Made by a program: the position numbers and the translations under genes. Source: an uncultured Bacteroidota bacterium (GTDB lineage: Bacteria > Bacteroidota > Rhodothermia > Rhodothermales > Salinibacteraceae). From it: 64,000 bases of DNA. The notes beneath the pieces are model-generated. The model had not been told where the DNA came from and did no database searches. It saw only the letters and a list, made by a program, of their open reading frames with translations. Positions 62,964 to 64,000 of this stretch are shown piece by piece (within the stretch, counting starts at the first letter, position 1; each line of letters opens with the position of its first letter). The stretch covers positions 19,967 through 83,966 of the forward strand of contig CAJXLV010000009.1 of NCBI GenBank assembly GCA_913056185.1, read 5' to 3'.

Positions 62964-63089
62964 GCGTTGCGCGTTGGCGCGTTTGACGTTGGACGTTCCG
63001 CATCTGCACATCCTCAATCAACGTTCAACGTGCCAACGTTCTAACGTCCACCGCCCGCTACTCAACCTGCCAACTATCAACTTGGACCC
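62964..63089. repeat. Intergenic ACGTT-type inverted repeats
   Basis: GCGTTGGCGCGTTTGACGTT on the left and AACGTTCAACGTGCCAACGT on the right carry complementary short words of the GTTGAAC type around 63000. This dyad-like filler resembles the other word-repeat regions of the window. Confidence 0.6.
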
Positions 63090-64000
63090 ATGGAAGCAAC
63101 CAACGACGCGTACATCGTCAGCAGCGTCCGCACGCCCGTCGGCAAGGCGCAGAAGGGCACGCTCGCCAACTACCGCCCGGAGGACCTCGGGGCCGAGGCC
63201 GTGAGGGGCGCGATGGATCGAGTCGACGGCCTGGAGCCGGACATGATCGACGACGTGCTGATGGGCTGTGCGTTTCCAGAGGGCCCACAGGGGATGAACT
63301 TGGGCCGTCTGGTGGCGCAAAAGGCCGGGCTGCCCGACCACGTCCCCGGCGCCACCATCAACCGCTTCTGCTCCTCGGGCCTGCAGACGATTGCGCAGGC
63401 CACCCAGCGCATCGTCACCGGCACGGCTGACACCATCGTGGCGGGGGGCGCCGAATCGATGAGCCAGGTGCCCATGAGCGGCTACTTCTTCCAGCCCGAC
63501 CCCGAGCTCACGGACGACGACATCGGCACGTACGTGTCGATGGGCATCACCGCCGAGAACGTGGCGGAGGAATACAACGTGAGTCGCGAGGACCAGGACC
63601 GCTTTGCCCTCCGCTCCCACGAGCGGGCCGTGGACGCCATCGACAGTGGCCGCTTTGACGATGAACTCGTGCCGCTGACCATCGAAGAGACCCACTACCA
63701 GTCGGTCAACGGCCACGCGGGCGAGCAGACGGAGGTGGCAACCGAACTGACGGTCGACGAGGGGCCGCGCCGCGACACGAATCTAGAGGTACTTTCGCAG
63801 CTCCCCGCCGCCTTCCAGAAAGGCGGCACTGTGACGCCGGGCAACTCGTCGCAGCGGTCCGACGGCGGCGCGGCGACGGTCGTGATGAGCGGCACCCGCG
63901 TCGAAGAACTCGGTGTGGACCCGCTGGGGGCGCTCCGCGGCTTCGCCGTGGCGGGCGTCGATCCGGAGCTGATGGGCATCGGCCCGGCGGGGGCGATCCC
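63090..64000 (+). CDS. fadA: Acetyl-CoA acyltransferase (thiolase), N-terminal part
   Basis: 303 codons, cut by the window end. ATG at 63090. Thiolase signatures: YIVSSVRTPVGKAQKGTL at the N-terminus, the acyl-accepting Cys in NRFCSSGLQTI, and VAGGAESMSQVPM. The later Gly-His and Cys motifs lie outside. It cleaves 3-ketoacyl-CoA to acetyl-CoA and a shorter acyl-CoA, the last step of the cycle, and completes the cluster begun by the TetR regulator. Confidence 0.95.
   Translation, partial: MEATNDAYIVSSVRTPVGKAQKGTLANYRPEDLGAEAVRGAMDRVDGLEPDMIDDVLMGCAFPEGPQGMNLGRLVAQKAGLPDHVPGATINRFCSSGLQTIAQATQRIVTGTADTIVAGGAESMSQVPMSGYFFQPDPELTDDDIGTYVSMGITAENVAEEYNVSREDQDRFALRSHERAVDAIDSGRFDDELVPLTIEETHYQSVNGHAGEQTEVATELTVDEGPRRDTNLEVLSQLPAAFQKGGTVTPGNSSQRSDGGAATVVMSGTRVEELGVDPLGALRGFAVAGVDPELMGIGPAGAI

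Overview
The window is GC-rich, densely packed bacterial chromosome, most likely from a Salinibacter-like halophile (Rhodothermota/Bacteroidota). This rests on family knowledge, not on a database search. The reasons are: acidic, Asp/Glu-rich proteins; few obvious Shine-Dalgarno sites; a PorV-type outer-membrane protein; the Bacteroidota form of arginine synthesis that uses acylated intermediates and an ArgF'-type carbamoyltransferase; and a 2-oxoglutarate dehydrogenase E1 fused to an E2 catalytic core. All but two of the genes read as ordinary intact chromosomal genes. No insertion sequence, prophage, CRISPR array or rRNA gene was seen.

Layout. 1-11 kb: end of an NhaC antiporter, rdgB, rpsU, the fused 2-oxoglutarate dehydrogenase, an exported TPR-CHAT protein, an SDR epimerase, a four-helix-bundle protein and an OmpR-type regulator. 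11.7-21.2 kb: an eight-gene arginine operon on the minus strand (argG, a P-loop protein of unknown function, argC, argD, argF', argB, argE', argH), preceded by an apparent arginine leader-peptide attenuator. 21.3-33 kb: a small membrane protein, a ComEA-like protein, recO, a decayed lexA, a methyltransferase, DASH cryptochrome with DUF2256, tRNA-Ala(CGC), an exported methyltransferase lipoprotein, an RND efflux permease and adaptor, and an IMPACT/YigZ protein. 33-42 kb: rnhA, obgE, dprA, a class-V aminotransferase, rluD, an HNH nuclease, a DUF3592-like protein and a BlaI/M56 pair with a visible operator. 42-50 kb: a glycosyltransferase, a DDAH-like hydrolase, an ABC exporter pair, an MscS channel, pgk and gap. 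50-57.5 kb: a TPR membrane protein, an NtrC-type regulator, a LolD-like ATPase, a LON-domain protein, a metallo-hydrolase, a degenerate HisKA fragment and PorV. 57.8-64 kb: a fatty-acid degradation cluster (TetR regulator, acyl-CoA ligase, FadN-type fusion, thiolase cut by the window end).

The main discovery candidate lies upstream of argG. A 36-codon minus-strand ORF carries ten Arg codons, seven of them within nine residues. It overlaps a segment that can pair with the 5' arm of a strong intrinsic terminator just before argG. This is the architecture of ribosome-mediated transcription attenuation. The second is lexA, which is frameshifted, has lost much of its N-terminal region and linker, and has Pro where the catalytic Ser should be. 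Short tandem duplications repeatedly fall on stop codons or gene edges in this window.
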